NCBI GenBank assembly: GCA_029203145.1
Contig: CP119309.1
Span: 955,001-1,019,000, forward strand
Direction of reading: 5' to 3'
DNA length: 64,000 nucleotides
From: Candidatus Brevundimonas phytovorans
Lineage (GTDB): Bacteria; Pseudomonadota; Alphaproteobacteria; Caulobacterales; Caulobacteraceae
The translations under genes were made by a program, and so were the position numbers. The first letter of the stretch is position 1. Each line of letters begins with the position of its first letter. The notes under the pieces are model-generated. The model saw nothing but the letters and a program-made list of their open reading frames with translations, searched no databases and had not been told where the DNA came from. Below, one piece after another: positions 8,775 to 17,814 of the stretch.

Positions 8775-8848
8775 TTCAGGCCTTTTGGTAGCTTTCGGCG
8801 TCGCTTCCGAAACCACTTGTAAGTCACTGACGCAAAAGTGAATTCTGA

Positions 8849-8886
8849 CGAGACCCTTCGAAGCCTTTCGGAGGGTCTCGCTTTTG
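8849..8886 (+). terminator. Rho-independent terminator after guaA
   Basis: A hairpin with a perfect 9-bp outer stem (CGAGACCCT at 8849-8857 paired with AGGGTCTCG at 8872-8880) is followed by CTTTT. The loop also carries TTCGAA and TTTCGG segments that may extend the stem. It lies about 75 bases after the guaA stop and would end the guaB-guaA region transcripts. Confidence 0.75.
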
Positions 8887-8888
8887 TG

Positions 8889-9073
8889 ATGACGGCATTT
8901 CTGACGGTCTCGCGGCCGTTGCCTCCGCCGCCTCTGCTCCATACCGTCACGTCAGTGGCGAGGCTGCTGACGGTATTTTTCTCAATCAAACCGCTGATTT
9001 TAAAGAGAAAAACCCCGTCAAATTTGCCCATTTTCGCCTGACGGTATTTGTGGAGGGAATTGGCATGCTGACG
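8889..9073. repeat. Repeated CTGACGG motif between guaA and the integrase
   Basis: The intergenic region contains clustered copies of CTGACGG or TGACGG: TGACGGCATTT at 8890-8900, CTGACGGTCTCG at 8901, identical 12-mers CTGACGGTATTT at 8967-8978 and 9038-9049, CTGACGG at 9067 inside the integrase start, and an inverted ATACCGTC at 8941. Arrays like this next to an integrase gene are typical of arm-type integrase or excisionase binding sites. That function is inference. Confidence 0.5.
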
Positions 9074-10318
9074 GACGCTGCGCTCAAGAATTTACGCGTA
9101 AAATCAAAAGCTTGTAAGTATACCGACAGGGACGGCCTATACGTCTATGTCTCGCCTGGCGGGGCGATGACTTTTCGATACGACTACCGGTTCAACGGGC
9201 GGCGGGAGACGCTGACGCTCGGACGCTATGGGAAGGCCGGGCTTAGCCTCGCGCAGGCGCGTGAGAAGTTGATTGAGGCGAAGCGTTCGATCGCTGAGGG
9301 GGTGTCTCCCGCGCTCGAAAAGCAGCGCGCCAAGAGACGGCTAAGGGAGGCCCGGGATTTCGCTCATGTGGCGCAGAAGTGGATGGACGACGCGCCCATG
9401 GCGGACAGCACGCGCAACATGCGGCGGTCCATCTTCAACCGGGAGGTTCTGCCGCAATGGCGCAACCGGCTTCTGACTGAGATCACGCCGGACGATCTAC
9501 GGGCCCATTGCAAGTCCATCGTGGACCGGGGCGCGCCGGCCACGGCTATCCATGTCCGGGACATCGTCAAGCAGATCTATGCCTGGGCCATCCTCCATGG
9601 CGAGAAGATCGATAACCCGGCCGACGGCGTGGCGCCGGCGGCCATCGCACGCTTTCGGCCCCGCGATAGGTCGCTGTCGCCGTCCGAGATCCGGATTATG
9701 CTCGGGCTACTGGAGGAGGTGGCTACCCTGCCGACGATCCGCCTGGGCCTGAAATTCATCCTGCTGAGCATGGTCCGCAAGAGCGAGCTACAGGACGGGA
9801 CATGGGATGAGGTGGACTTCGACAACGCGGTCTGGTCCATCCCTAAGGAACGGATGAAGCGGTCGCGCCCCCACAACGTCTATCTGTCGACCCAGATGCT
9901 GGACATCCTGATCGCCTTGAAGACCTGTTCCGGGAATTCCCGCTACATCCTGCCGTCGCGCTACGACGCCGATGCGCCCATGTCGCGGGCGACCTTCAAC
10001 CGGGTGACCATGGCCATCGCCGAGCGCGCCCGCGACCAGGAACTGCCGCTCGAGCCTTTTACCGTCCACGACCTGCGCCGGACGGCCTCGACCCTGCTGC
10101 ACGAGATGGGCTTCAACTCGGACTGGATCGAGAAGTGTCTCGCTCATGAGGAGCGGTCATCGCGGGGCGTCTACAACAAGGCGGAGTTCGAGGCGCAGCG
10201 GCGGCATATGGCCCAGGAATGGTCGAATGCCGTCGACGCCTGGGAGGCAGGCCGGTCATGGACCCCCGCGCTCTCTATCCCTGAAACGGAAGGACCCCGT
10301 TTCGATCCGCGTCTCTGA
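9065..10318 (+). CDS. P4-type tyrosine integrase
   Basis: A 417-residue site-specific recombinase expected to integrate and excise the island. The N-terminal arm-binding DUF4102 region runs from LTDAALKNLR through GLYVYVSPGGAMTFRYDYRF and LGRYG. A core-binding SAM-like domain covers about residues 95-180. The catalytic domain shows arginine in LSMVRKSEL, HDLRRTAST, the histidine-region CLAHEERSS, and the tyrosine nucleophile in GVYNKAEF. The ATG at 9065 has a GGAGGG site 8 bases upstream and is preferred over a GTG at 9050. Its position right after guaA fits the integrase group that uses the 3' end of guaA. Confidence 0.93.
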   Translation: MLTDAALKNLRVKSKACKYTDRDGLYVYVSPGGAMTFRYDYRFNGRRETLTLGRYGKAGLSLAQAREKLIEAKRSIAEGVSPALEKQRAKRRLREARDFAHVAQKWMDDAPMADSTRNMRRSIFNREVLPQWRNRLLTEITPDDLRAHCKSIVDRGAPATAIHVRDIVKQIYAWAILHGEKIDNPADGVAPAAIARFRPRDRSLSPSEIRIMLGLLEEVATLPTIRLGLKFILLSMVRKSELQDGTWDEVDFDNAVWSIPKERMKRSRPHNVYLSTQMLDILIALKTCSGNSRYILPSRYDADAPMSRATFNRVTMAIAERARDQELPLEPFTVHDLRRTASTLLHEMGFNSDWIEKCLAHEERSSRGVYNKAEFEAQRRHMAQEWSNAVDAWEAGRSWTPALSIPETEGPRFDPRL

Positions 10319-10565
10319 CGGGACGGGAGATGCGTTTGCGGACGTCCGGCGGCGTCGCCGGGCGGATCGGCCGACGTCGGCGCGACGCCAGCCAGGCTTC
10401 GACCTCCGCCAGATCCCAGACGACGCATCGCGGGGTCAGGAGGAAGCGTTTCGGAAACTCGCCCCGCTGTTCCATCTCCCAGATGGTGCTGTCCGCCAGG
10501 GGGACCATCTGAAGCAGCTGCGCCTTTCTGATCGACCGCGTCAGCGGAGGGTCGGACCGGTTCAT
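10275..10565 (-). CDS. AlpA-family DNA-binding regulator
   Basis: A 96-residue protein with a MerR-like winged helix of the AlpA type: a SIRKAQLLQMVPLADSTIW recognition region, then EMEQRGEFPKRF, and VVWDLAEVEAWLASR. Such proteins activate integrase or excisionase genes of P4-like elements. The C-terminal tail is basic and poorly conserved and overlaps the end of the integrase gene by 44 bases in a convergent layout. The ATG at 10565 has an AGGAG site. It probably controls excision of this island. Confidence 0.85.
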   Translation of the reverse strand: MNRSDPPLTRSIRKAQLLQMVPLADSTIWEMEQRGEFPKRFLLTPRCVVWDLAEVEAWLASRRRRPIRPATPPDVRKRISRPVRDADRNGVLPFQG

Positions 10566-10780
10566 CGTCGCTCTCCTTAAAAGCCTATGGGAATCGAAGG
10601 CGAAAGCTGAAGGAGCGGCCAGCCGTCAGCCTTGCGCCCGCCAGGTTGCGGGTCGACGCATGCGCACAGTGCTGCGAAGCGAAGGGCGTGGGGCTGTCCT
10701 GTTGCGGCTGCGCGCGATCACGGCTCGGGCGATCTGGTCCAAGCTTTGCGTCGGCTGCGGTCGCGCTTAGGAGTGCGCGT

Positions 10781-11680
10781 ATGAAGATTCAGATATCACT
10801 CGCCCTGACCGCCGCCGTACTCCTGTCGGCCTGCGCCGGGATGCCGTCGCCTCAGCCCAAAGGGGCGCTTAAGGTGGCGACCTGGAATATCGAACATCTG
10901 GCGGAGAGAGACGGGGAGGGATGCCGACCCCGCACAGAGGCGGACTACGCCCTTCTGCGCCGTCATGCCGATGCCCTGAACGCCGATGTGATCGCCTTCC
11001 AAGAGGTCCAGAGCGAGGCCGCCGCGCGCAGGGTCTTCGATCCGGCAAAGTATGACATCGTCTTTTCGTCGCGTCCGGCCAGCGGGACGGGCGGCGGATG
11101 CCGCGGCAAGCCGGGTCTCAACATCCAGAACCAGTCGGTGGGCTTCGCCGTCCGCAAGGGCGTGGCGTGGCGCCGGAACGAGGACCTCTCGGCGCTTGCG
11201 CTCGGTAATCCCAATCTGCGCTGGGGCGTGGACATTACGGTCGGCCGCGACAATCCGCTTCGTCTCTTGGCCGTCCACCTCAAGTCGGGCTGCAACTCTG
11301 GGCGCGCGGCCTCCGATCCCGATTGTCCTATCCTGTTTGATCAAGCGCCTGTTCTGGAGGGCTGGATCGACAGCCGTGCGCGGGCCGGAGAGGCGTTTGT
11401 CGTACTCGGCGACTGGAACCGACGGATCGCCAGCCGCAACGACGCCTTCTTCGCTGAAATCAATGATGGCGACCCTGACGCGGCGGCGCTTGTCCAGGCC
11501 GCCGGCGGCCGGCCGGCCGAATGCAAGGCCCGCTATCGCGATTTCATCGACCATATCGTCGCCGGGCGTGAGGCGGCCGCCCGGATCGAGCCGGATTCCT
11601 TTGAGGAGTACACCTACGACGCGCTTGAAGCCGACCACCCGTCGGACCATTGCCCCGTTTCGGTGAGAATCCGGGGCTGA
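10781..11680 (+). CDS. Endonuclease/exonuclease/phosphatase-fold lipoprotein
   Basis: A 299-residue protein with a lipoprotein signal peptide (LTAAVLLSACAG, lipobox cysteine near residue 16) followed by a DNase I-like metal-dependent phosphoesterase fold. The motifs appear in order: VATWNIEHL (Asn), IAFQEVQ (metal-binding Glu), LAVHLKSGC, VVLGDWNRR (Asp/Asn), and the C-terminal DHPSDHCPV (catalytic Asp-His). Substrate is unknown; the fold serves DNA, RNA and phospholipid hydrolases alike. The ATG at 10781 follows AGGAG. Being exported and lipid-anchored, it could degrade extracellular or incoming DNA, which is inference. Confidence 0.85.
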   Translation: MKIQISLALTAAVLLSACAGMPSPQPKGALKVATWNIEHLAERDGEGCRPRTEADYALLRRHADALNADVIAFQEVQSEAAARRVFDPAKYDIVFSSRPASGTGGGCRGKPGLNIQNQSVGFAVRKGVAWRRNEDLSALALGNPNLRWGVDITVGRDNPLRLLAVHLKSGCNSGRAASDPDCPILFDQAPVLEGWIDSRARAGEAFVVLGDWNRRIASRNDAFFAEINDGDPDAAALVQAAGGRPAECKARYRDFIDHIVAGREAAARIEPDSFEEYTYDALEADHPSDHCPVSVRIRG

Positions 11681-12159
11681 CCTGCAGACGCCGCCGATCT
11701 CGCCGATAGCAGCGCCTGTGGCGCCGCAGATCTAAGGGCTCCGCCCTCGCGCGTGCCAGGATGCGCGGCTGCGCCGCCAGACCGGCCGGTCTCCCCGACC
11801 TTCCGCGCCGACACGGGTTCATAGCCTTCAGGGATTGAGGCTTGTGCAGGTCGGGCGATCCCCCTCCGGCCGTTCCGTCCTGGCCCTTGCTACCCCGGTC
11901 TCGCCGACGCGCAGGGTTTCAGGCGCGCCTCTCGCGTGCCTGCAACCCTTGCCCAGAAGAGGCAGACAGGAAGGCTCTGGTGGAAGACAGAGGGTGGCTG
12001 CCGCCCGTATTCAGGACAGCGCCTGCGGTCGATGTCGAACGTCGGAGGCGGAAGGAAGAGAGGTCGGACGCATCTGACGACGCCTCTTGCTTCGCCGCGA
12101 ATAGAAAGCGAGCCGTTAGAAAAATCGTCCGCGCGCCCGTCCGCGAGGTCGGGTTTTTT
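11681..12159. other. Gene-free stretch
   Basis: No open frame here has convincing coding signatures. The sequence is GC-rich and contains short pyrimidine/purine-biased runs, but I see no clear hairpin with a T-run, tRNA or long repeat. It separates the nuclease lipoprotein from the convergent small membrane protein gene. Confidence 0.4.
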
Positions 12160-12405
12160 TTAGTTGTCGTTCGCGGCGTTGGGCCGAAGCATGAACGTCG
12201 CCACGGCGACCGCTACAAGGGCGACCCCGGTAAGACTGAGCGACAAGGCGAAGGCATTTGGGGCGATATTGGACAGGCCGCAGCCGACGCCTAGCAGGCC
12301 TGTCATAACACCAGCAGAGAAGAGGACAGCGGGGCGTAGATTGGAGCGCGAACGAACGTAGCGGCTCAGACGAGCGATGGTCCTGTCGAGCGAGGCCATG
12401 CCCAT
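12160..12405 (-). CDS. Small two-helix membrane protein
   Basis: An 81-residue protein with two predicted transmembrane helices at about residues 25-45 and 52-72, a basic N-terminus (ARLSRYVRSRSNLRP) and a polar tail. The start codon at 12405 abuts the stop of the upstream nucleotidyltransferase gene, so the two are almost certainly translated from one message. No family is recognised. In the defence context it could be a membrane effector or anchor for the upstream protein, but nothing in the sequence proves that. Confidence 0.6.
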   Translation of the reverse strand: MGMASLDRTIARLSRYVRSRSNLRPAVLFSAGVMTGLLGVGCGLSNIAPNAFALSLSLTGVALVAVAVATFMLRPNAANDN

Positions 12406-13314
12406 CTATTCGGCTAGACGCCGGAGTTCCTCGATCCGGACCTCGCAGGCCTCGCGCACAACATCGCGCAGTACCTCGATCCGTTCGATGATGAAGGCCA
12501 GTTCTTCGTCGGTGATGCGGTAGTGGCGTGAGTAGCGCGCCTTCACATAGGCGGCGCGGAGGAGTTCGAAGCAGCGCTTCTGGAACTTGGTGTCGTGGGG
12601 CCAGACGTCTCGGAGGCGGGGCTCCAGCGGCTCCGTCATGTTGCGGAGGCGGATGAGGTTGTGGCTCTTAGGGGAGTAGAAGGTCAGGACCTGCAAGAGG
12701 CCTTGGTAGATTGTCTCGGCGACGCGATGCAGTTCGAATGCGGCCTCGCTATTGAAGCCTTTGGACACCGCAAACTCGGCCAGTTCTTTCCGGCGGGACG
12801 CGTCCTCCTGCCATTCCTCGAAATACTCGATCGCCTCTTCCAGCGCCGTCGACGGGGGCAGGGGCTGCGGCTCGGAAAAGGCGACGCCGGGGGTATCATT
12901 GAGGACAACGCCATCACGGGCGATGTCGATGAAAAAGCCGCGGCCGTGCTCCAGCTTCCAGTTCACGTCGTCCAGGCTATGGACGATCAGGCTGACGGGG
13001 GTGCGCATGGCGCCCGCCGACAGTTCGGCCAGAAGGCGCTTCTCCACGTCCTCCCAGAACTCAAAGTCGGTCAGGTCTTCGTGGTCGACGACGACGAGAA
13101 GGTCGAAATCCGAGAAGTAGCGCCCAACCGGATCGTGGACCCAGTCGCCGCGCGCATAGCTGCCGAACAGGATGATCTTGAGGATGCGGCCGTTCTTCAG
13201 CCGGTCGGCCCGGCGCGTGGAAACGGCCTTGGCGAAGCCGTCCTGAATGATCTCGACGGCGGCGTCGAGTTCACGCTGTTTCGCGAGCGGCAATTTCCTC
13301 AGCGGACGTTTCAT
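12406..13314 (-). CDS. Nucleotidyltransferase-HEPN two-domain protein (MNT-HEPN)
   Basis: A 302-residue fusion of a minimal nucleotidyltransferase and a HEPN domain. The first domain has the pol-beta signature ILFGSYARGDW (about 48-58) followed by SDFDLLVVVD with paired metal-binding aspartates. The second domain (about 160-290) has HEPN-like helices, including AAFELHRVAETIYQGLL and YVKARYSRHYRI, with an R-x3-H arrangement in place of the canonical R-x4-6-H. Separate MNT and HEPN proteins form toxin-antitoxin pairs in which MNT AMPylates HEPN; in fused forms the two activities are thought to be self-regulating. The downstream membrane protein is coupled to it. Confidence 0.85.
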   Translation of the reverse strand: MKRPLRKLPLAKQRELDAAVEIIQDGFAKAVSTRRADRLKNGRILKIILFGSYARGDWVHDPVGRYFSDFDLLVVVDHEDLTDFEFWEDVEKRLLAELSAGAMRTPVSLIVHSLDDVNWKLEHGRGFFIDIARDGVVLNDTPGVAFSEPQPLPPSTALEEAIEYFEEWQEDASRRKELAEFAVSKGFNSEAAFELHRVAETIYQGLLQVLTFYSPKSHNLIRLRNMTEPLEPRLRDVWPHDTKFQKRCFELLRAAYVKARYSRHYRITDEELAFIIERIEVLRDVVREACEVRIEELRRLAE

Positions 13315-13660
13315 GCCCCGAGTCTCCGAAATGCGAAGCCGACAAGCAAGAGTCGAAACAACCCGATCAGCGTATACCTAGGCTGTCGCGTCCATAATCG
13401 CTACGCTAGCCGATGCGGGCGCCGGTTCCATAGGGCGTCGTCTGTTCGCCGTAGGGCCGGTTCGCCGGAGAATCGTCGCGGTGCCGCCTGAAAGTTCCGG
13501 GCCTCCACGCAGAGGTTCCAACGCCCGTACCTTTACCCTTTCCAATTGGCCACACCTGACTCATAGCGGCGGTTCGGACTGACGGCTTTTGGTGCCGGTC
13601 TCCCCGACGATCGCGTTCTCCCGCACCGACGACCAGGACAAGGCGATCAGGTCGTTCTTG

Positions 13661-13783
13661 CGTATCCGTGACGGCGAGCGCCTCCAGACCGCAGGCTGCC
13701 GCTTGTGTGAACAGCTCATAACACCCGCTAGAACTGCGAAGGAAGGAAAAATGGGAAGCGCACTGGAGCTCGGCATACAGCAT
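13661..13783 (-). pseudogene. dnaE2 (error-prone DNA polymerase) N-terminal fragment
   Basis: The first 41 codons read as the start of DnaE2: a YAELQCASHFSFLR segment, then ELFTQAAACGLEALAVTD, which are PHP-domain hallmarks. Homology stops abruptly at about 13661, where the frame runs into unrelated sequence. Intact DnaE2 exceeds 1000 residues, so this is a truncated remnant left by a rearrangement. Confidence 0.65.
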
Positions 13784-13918
13784 GGTCAGACTTCCTTTTG
13801 CGGGGCGGGGCGACTCCCGTTGGAGAAGGTCGATGCCCGGATCGATGGCGCGCGGCGAAGTTACGGATGGACCTCGCGAAGCGGCGCGGCACTACTCCTG
13901 ATTGCGGGGGAGTATACG

Positions 13919-14280
13919 ATGGCGGACACGCAGGTCCTGTTGTTCGACGAGCGATTTCTGGATCGCCATGCTGGCGCGATCATCACCGACGCTGAGATCG
14001 CGATCGTCGAGTTGGTCGCAAACGCCTGGGATGCCTGGGCGAGGCGCGTCGATATCCATTGGGCTGAGAAGGGTGATGATAAGGTCCCCACCATCAGGAC
14101 GACGGCAAGGGTTTGACTGAAGCGAAGTTTCTGCGCCGGTGGGGTGCCATCGACTACAACAAGCTCGCAGAGTAGGGGCCGATTCCCGAGCCGACCGCCG
14201 ACCTCGCGGATCAGTCGCCCCGTAAGCCCTAAGGTCGTAACGGGCGTGGGCGGCACGCGGCTTTCCGGTTCGGAGACCCC
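13919..14280 (+). pseudogene. Broken GHKL/HATPase-type ATP-binding protein gene
   Basis: The reading frame starts with MADTQVLLFDERFLDRHAG and contains a GHKL ATPase N-box, AIVELVANAWDAWA. At about 14097 one base appears lost: the frame gives IRTTARV, whereas the +1 frame restores the G1 box DDGKGLTEAKFLRRWGAIDYNKLAE. In the restored frame there are two stop codons (14173-14175 and 14230-14232), and homology continues as GRNGRGRHAAFRFG, the G2-type lid, up to about 14280. The gene was probably a defence-associated Hsp90-like ATPase before it was truncated. Confidence 0.7.
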
Positions 14281-14282
14281 CC

Positions 14283-14396
14283 TATCGCCCCCAAGCCCAA
14301 CTCGTCGCGGGTTCCACGCTCCTGGAAGAGCGCTATGATGCGTTGGGCGCGCTGGCGCTCGGCTTCATCGAAATCGATCCATCCAAGAGATGACAT
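14283..14396 (-). pseudogene. DUF6361 protein, N-terminal stub
   Basis: The first 38 codons (LGWIDFDEAERQRAQ, then ALFQERGTRDELGLGAI) match the start of DUF6361 proteins as I recall them. The homology ends exactly where the neighbouring ATPase relic begins. The ATG at 14396 lies just beyond the stop of the AddA-like helicase, so DUF6361 would have been the third gene of that operon. A deletion has joined it tail-to-tail with the GHKL ATPase fragment. Confidence 0.6.
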
Positions 14397-14400
14397 GGGT

Positions 14401-17400
14401 TCATCCGACCCCATGCTCAGAATGGGACGATGGCGGGTTCGTCGGTTGGACCGGAATGACGTTGCCGGACGTCATCAGCACAATCAGGCCGCGTTCGGCG
14501 CCGGTCATGTCAAGATAGGCACGAACCTGCGCCCGATAGTGATCGAGTGTTCCGGGCGCCGGCGTCACATCGCTTTTCCAATCCACGACGACGGCGGCCT
14601 GGCCTGCGTCGGTCAGGGTCAGGGCGTCCGCGATCCCGGCCGTCGCCGTCTCCGTCCCGTCGGCCTGATGCACGGCATAGACAGGAAACTCGGCCTGGAG
14701 CTTCGGCAGCAGGGCTGCGATGTCGGGCAGCGCCAGGGTCCGGGCGACGCAGCCCGCCAGCTCTTCGCTCGACAGGCCCGTCGCCGGATCGGCGACCGGG
14801 GTTCGTCCCAGGGCGCGGATCAGCGCGCCGGCGCGTTCGGCAAGGGTCGCCACTGTCTGCTCGGTTTCGCCGGTCAACACTTCTTCCATGAGTTTGTGCA
14901 GGATCAGGCCCCGTTCACGGCCGCCCTGGACCAAGGCGGCGGCGTCCAGCTCGGGAGACGGGTCGTCGGCCGTCCCGGCCCAGATCGCCGTCTCTTCTTC
15001 CCTAAGGATGGCTCCGGCGGCGTTTTCGTCGCGGCTGGGCGCAAGCCAGGTCAGCTGCGTCTGTCCGGCGGCGATGGTTTCGGCTTCCGCGGCGAAGCTC
15101 GCGCGCGTCTGGCCATTGACCGCTCCGGCGCCGGCGGTCGTGATCCCGGCAGGCAGATGCGCGACATCCAGGCCGGGAAGGTCGGCAAGCGAGAGATCGA
15201 CCAGACCGATCCAGGCCGATTTCGATGGCGTCGTATCGAGCCGCGGCAGAACGAGAAGTTCGCGGGCCCGCGTGGCGGCGACATACCAAAGCCGGATGCG
15301 TTCGCGATCCAGTTCGTCCTTTTCCTCCTGGCGCGCGGTCTCGTAGCCGTCGGGCGCGACGCCCAGGACCGGGCAATAAAAGGTGTCTGTCTGGCGGTCG
15401 ATGACGGCGCTATCCGGCGCCATGACGCCGGTCATGGTGTTGATGGGGATGACGATCGGCCATTCCAGCCCCTTGGCCGCGTGCATGGTGAAGAGCGCGA
15501 CGGCTTCTTCCTGGGCGTCAGGCCGGCCTTCGACCGCGCGGGCTTCGTCGGACCAGGCCGCCGCCATCGCTTCGGCGAAGGCGCGCAGGCCGCGCACGGC
15601 GTAGCCGCTCGACAGGCTGAGATAGAGATCGACATTGGCCAGCGCGCGCTCGGCCTGACCACGATGGCGATCAAGGAGGATCGGGCGAACCCGCATGACG
15701 TCCACGGCCTGCGAGAGCAGCGCGTGCGGGGTCGTGCTGTTGCCGCGCCGGAAAAGCGATTGCAGCCGCTCGATAACCTCGCGCACGAGCGGATGGTCGA
15801 TGACCGCCGGGTCGACGCCGAGGTCGAGACGCGGGATTCGAGCGGGTTCGTCCTCGGCGCGCGGAAGCCCCCAGACGACGTCCAGCAATTCTTCCTCAGT
15901 GAGGCCGACCAGAGGTCCGCGCAGCAGAGCGCCGAGCGCCAGGGTATCGCGGCGATCGGCGAGGACGCGGGTCAGCGCGATCAGGTCCTGGATCTCCTGA
16001 CGCCGGAACAGGCCCTTGCCGGCCTGGGTCGCCACGGGAATGCCCCGGCGCTCCAGGGCCTCTTCATAGCGCCACAGCTCCGCACCGGTCGGCGCCAGCA
16101 GGGCGATGTCGCCCGGCTGGCAGGGCCGTTCGGTCCCGCTGCGCCGGTCGATGACGGGCTGGCTGTCGATCAGCCGCGCGCACAGCTCGGCGATGGCGTC
16201 AGCCTCGGCGTCGCGCTGCTGCTCGGCGCTCGCCTTGCCGTTCTCGTCCGCGACGGCGATGTCGATGGCCGCCACGCACAGACCGCCTCGGTCTTCATGG
16301 AACGGGTCCAGAGCGGTGAAGCCCGGCTGTCCATCGGCCGATAGCACGGCCTCGAAGCGCTCATTGACGAAGGTGAGGATCGAGGCGCAGGAGCGGAAAT
16401 TGGTGGAGATCGACAGGAGGCTGTCGGGGTGCTGGGCGCGAAAGGCGTCGCGGGCCTGCACATAGGCGCCGACGTCGGCGCCGCGGAAGCGATAGATCGC
16501 CTGCTTGGGGTCGCCGACCAGGAAGAGCGCCCCCGGCCGGATGTGGAACTGGGTCCATTGGTCATCGCCGTCGACCGGCTCGCCGCACAGACGCCAGAAA
16601 ATCTCGGTCTGCAGCGGGTCGGTGTCCTGGAACTCATCGACGAGGACGTGGGCGAAGCGCCGCCCGAGCGCGCGGCGAACGTCGTCATGGTCGCGCAGCA
16701 GATCGCGCGCGGCGAAAATCAGATCGTCGAAATCGAGTTGAGCGCTGGCGCGCTTGTGGGCGCGGTAGCGGTCCAGGATCGGACGCGCTTCCTCAATCAG
16801 AGCCGCGAGGGTCCGGCTCGCCGCGGCCTGGAGAAGCAGGGTCCAGGCGTCGCAGCAGGCCGTGTAGTGGGCGTCGGCGGCGTCGTTCAGCCGCTCGCCA
16901 TCGGCCTTGGAGAGACCGGCCTGCTTCGCCGCGGCCGCCCATTTGCCCTTCTTGCGGTAGGACGCGAAGGCGCCGGCCTTGGTACAAAGGTCCGGATGAG
17001 GCCGCGAGGTGAGGAGCCCGACGAGACCGGCCGGTGTCGCCAGATCAGGTCCGCTGGCCAAGGCGGTCGCCATTTCGATGAGCCGGTCGACGATCACTAC
17101 GGTTTCAGGTTCGGTCGCCGCTGCCGCATCCATGAAGCCCGCGAAATCCGCCGTCGCCTGTCTGAACGCCGTCAGGTGGCCGTCGAGCGGGGAGACAGGC
17201 GGCGCGGCGAGCGTGCGACGGCGGCGCAGATTCTCGGCGATCTTGTGGACCAGCGCCACGGTTTCGCCGGGGCTGTGCAGCACCATCTCGGCGAGGATGC
17301 CGCCCTGGTTGCCGGACAGGCGCTCGCGCAGCCAATCGTCGACCATTTCGAGGAAGGTGAGATCGGCCTGGTTGCGATCCATGACGCCGGCGCCGGGATC

Positions 17401-17814
17401 GATGTCGGCCTCCGCCGGATAGGGTTTGATCAGGCGCTGGCAGAAGCCGTGAATGGTCGAACAGGTGATTTCGTCGATCGCGGCGCTGGCGGCGGCGAGA
17501 TTGTCGCGATGGGTCTGGGTGAGGCCGTCGGGCAGCGCGATGCGCAGTTCGGTCGCGATCTTGCCGGTCGAGAGGTCGGCGACGAATTCACGGACACGGG
17601 ACAGCAGTTCGCTGGCCGCAAGTTCGGTGAAGGTGACAGCGGCGATGGCGCGCGGCGAGACACCTTCGGCCAGCATGGCGGCGATGCGTCCTGCCATGAC
17701 GGCAGTCTTGCCCGATCCCGCCCCGGCCTCCACCAGGATCGACCGGTCGTGGACGCTGATCGCGGCGCGGCGCGCGCCGTCGTCCTTCAGCCCTGTGGAC
17801 ACGCTGCTCATCAT
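14401..17814 (-). CDS. AddA-like UvrD-family helicase with C-terminal PD-(D/E)XK nuclease
   Basis: A 1137-residue superfamily 1 helicase. Walker A is VEAGAGSGKTAVMAGR (about 27-42). TFTELAASELLSRVRE, HVLVDEFQDTDPLQTE (Walker B with DEFQD), LVGDPKQAIYRFRGAD, and FTMHAAKGLEWPIV then WYVAATRARELLVL (motifs V and VI) complete the set. The last 150 residues carry a nuclease pattern: GLILHKLMEEVL, then AAVVVDWKSD, then YRAQVRAYL. The layout matches AddA of double-strand-break repair, but the divergence and location argue for a defence-associated copy. The ATG at 17814 overlaps the AddB-like stop (ATGA), so the two are translated together. Confidence 0.9.
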   Translation of the reverse strand: MMSSVSTGLKDDGARRAAISVHDRSILVEAGAGSGKTAVMAGRIAAMLAEGVSPRAIAAVTFTELAASELLSRVREFVADLSTGKIATELRIALPDGLTQTHRDNLAAASAAIDEITCSTIHGFCQRLIKPYPAEADIDPGAGVMDRNQADLTFLEMVDDWLRERLSGNQGGILAEMVLHSPGETVALVHKIAENLRRRRTLAAPPVSPLDGHLTAFRQATADFAGFMDAAAATEPETVVIVDRLIEMATALASGPDLATPAGLVGLLTSRPHPDLCTKAGAFASYRKKGKWAAAAKQAGLSKADGERLNDAADAHYTACCDAWTLLLQAAASRTLAALIEEARPILDRYRAHKRASAQLDFDDLIFAARDLLRDHDDVRRALGRRFAHVLVDEFQDTDPLQTEIFWRLCGEPVDGDDQWTQFHIRPGALFLVGDPKQAIYRFRGADVGAYVQARDAFRAQHPDSLLSISTNFRSCASILTFVNERFEAVLSADGQPGFTALDPFHEDRGGLCVAAIDIAVADENGKASAEQQRDAEADAIAELCARLIDSQPVIDRRSGTERPCQPGDIALLAPTGAELWRYEEALERRGIPVATQAGKGLFRRQEIQDLIALTRVLADRRDTLALGALLRGPLVGLTEEELLDVVWGLPRAEDEPARIPRLDLGVDPAVIDHPLVREVIERLQSLFRRGNSTTPHALLSQAVDVMRVRPILLDRHRGQAERALANVDLYLSLSSGYAVRGLRAFAEAMAAAWSDEARAVEGRPDAQEEAVALFTMHAAKGLEWPIVIPINTMTGVMAPDSAVIDRQTDTFYCPVLGVAPDGYETARQEEKDELDRERIRLWYVAATRARELLVLPRLDTTPSKSAWIGLVDLSLADLPGLDVAHLPAGITTAGAGAVNGQTRASFAAEAETIAAGQTQLTWLAPSRDENAAGAILREEETAIWAGTADDPSPELDAAALVQGGRERGLILHKLMEEVLTGETEQTVATLAERAGALIRALGRTPVADPATGLSSEELAGCVARTLALPDIAALLPKLQAEFPVYAVHQADGTETATAGIADALTLTDAGQAAVVVDWKSDVTPAPGTLDHYRAQVRAYLDMTGAERGLIVLMTSGNVIPVQPTNPPSSHSEHGVG

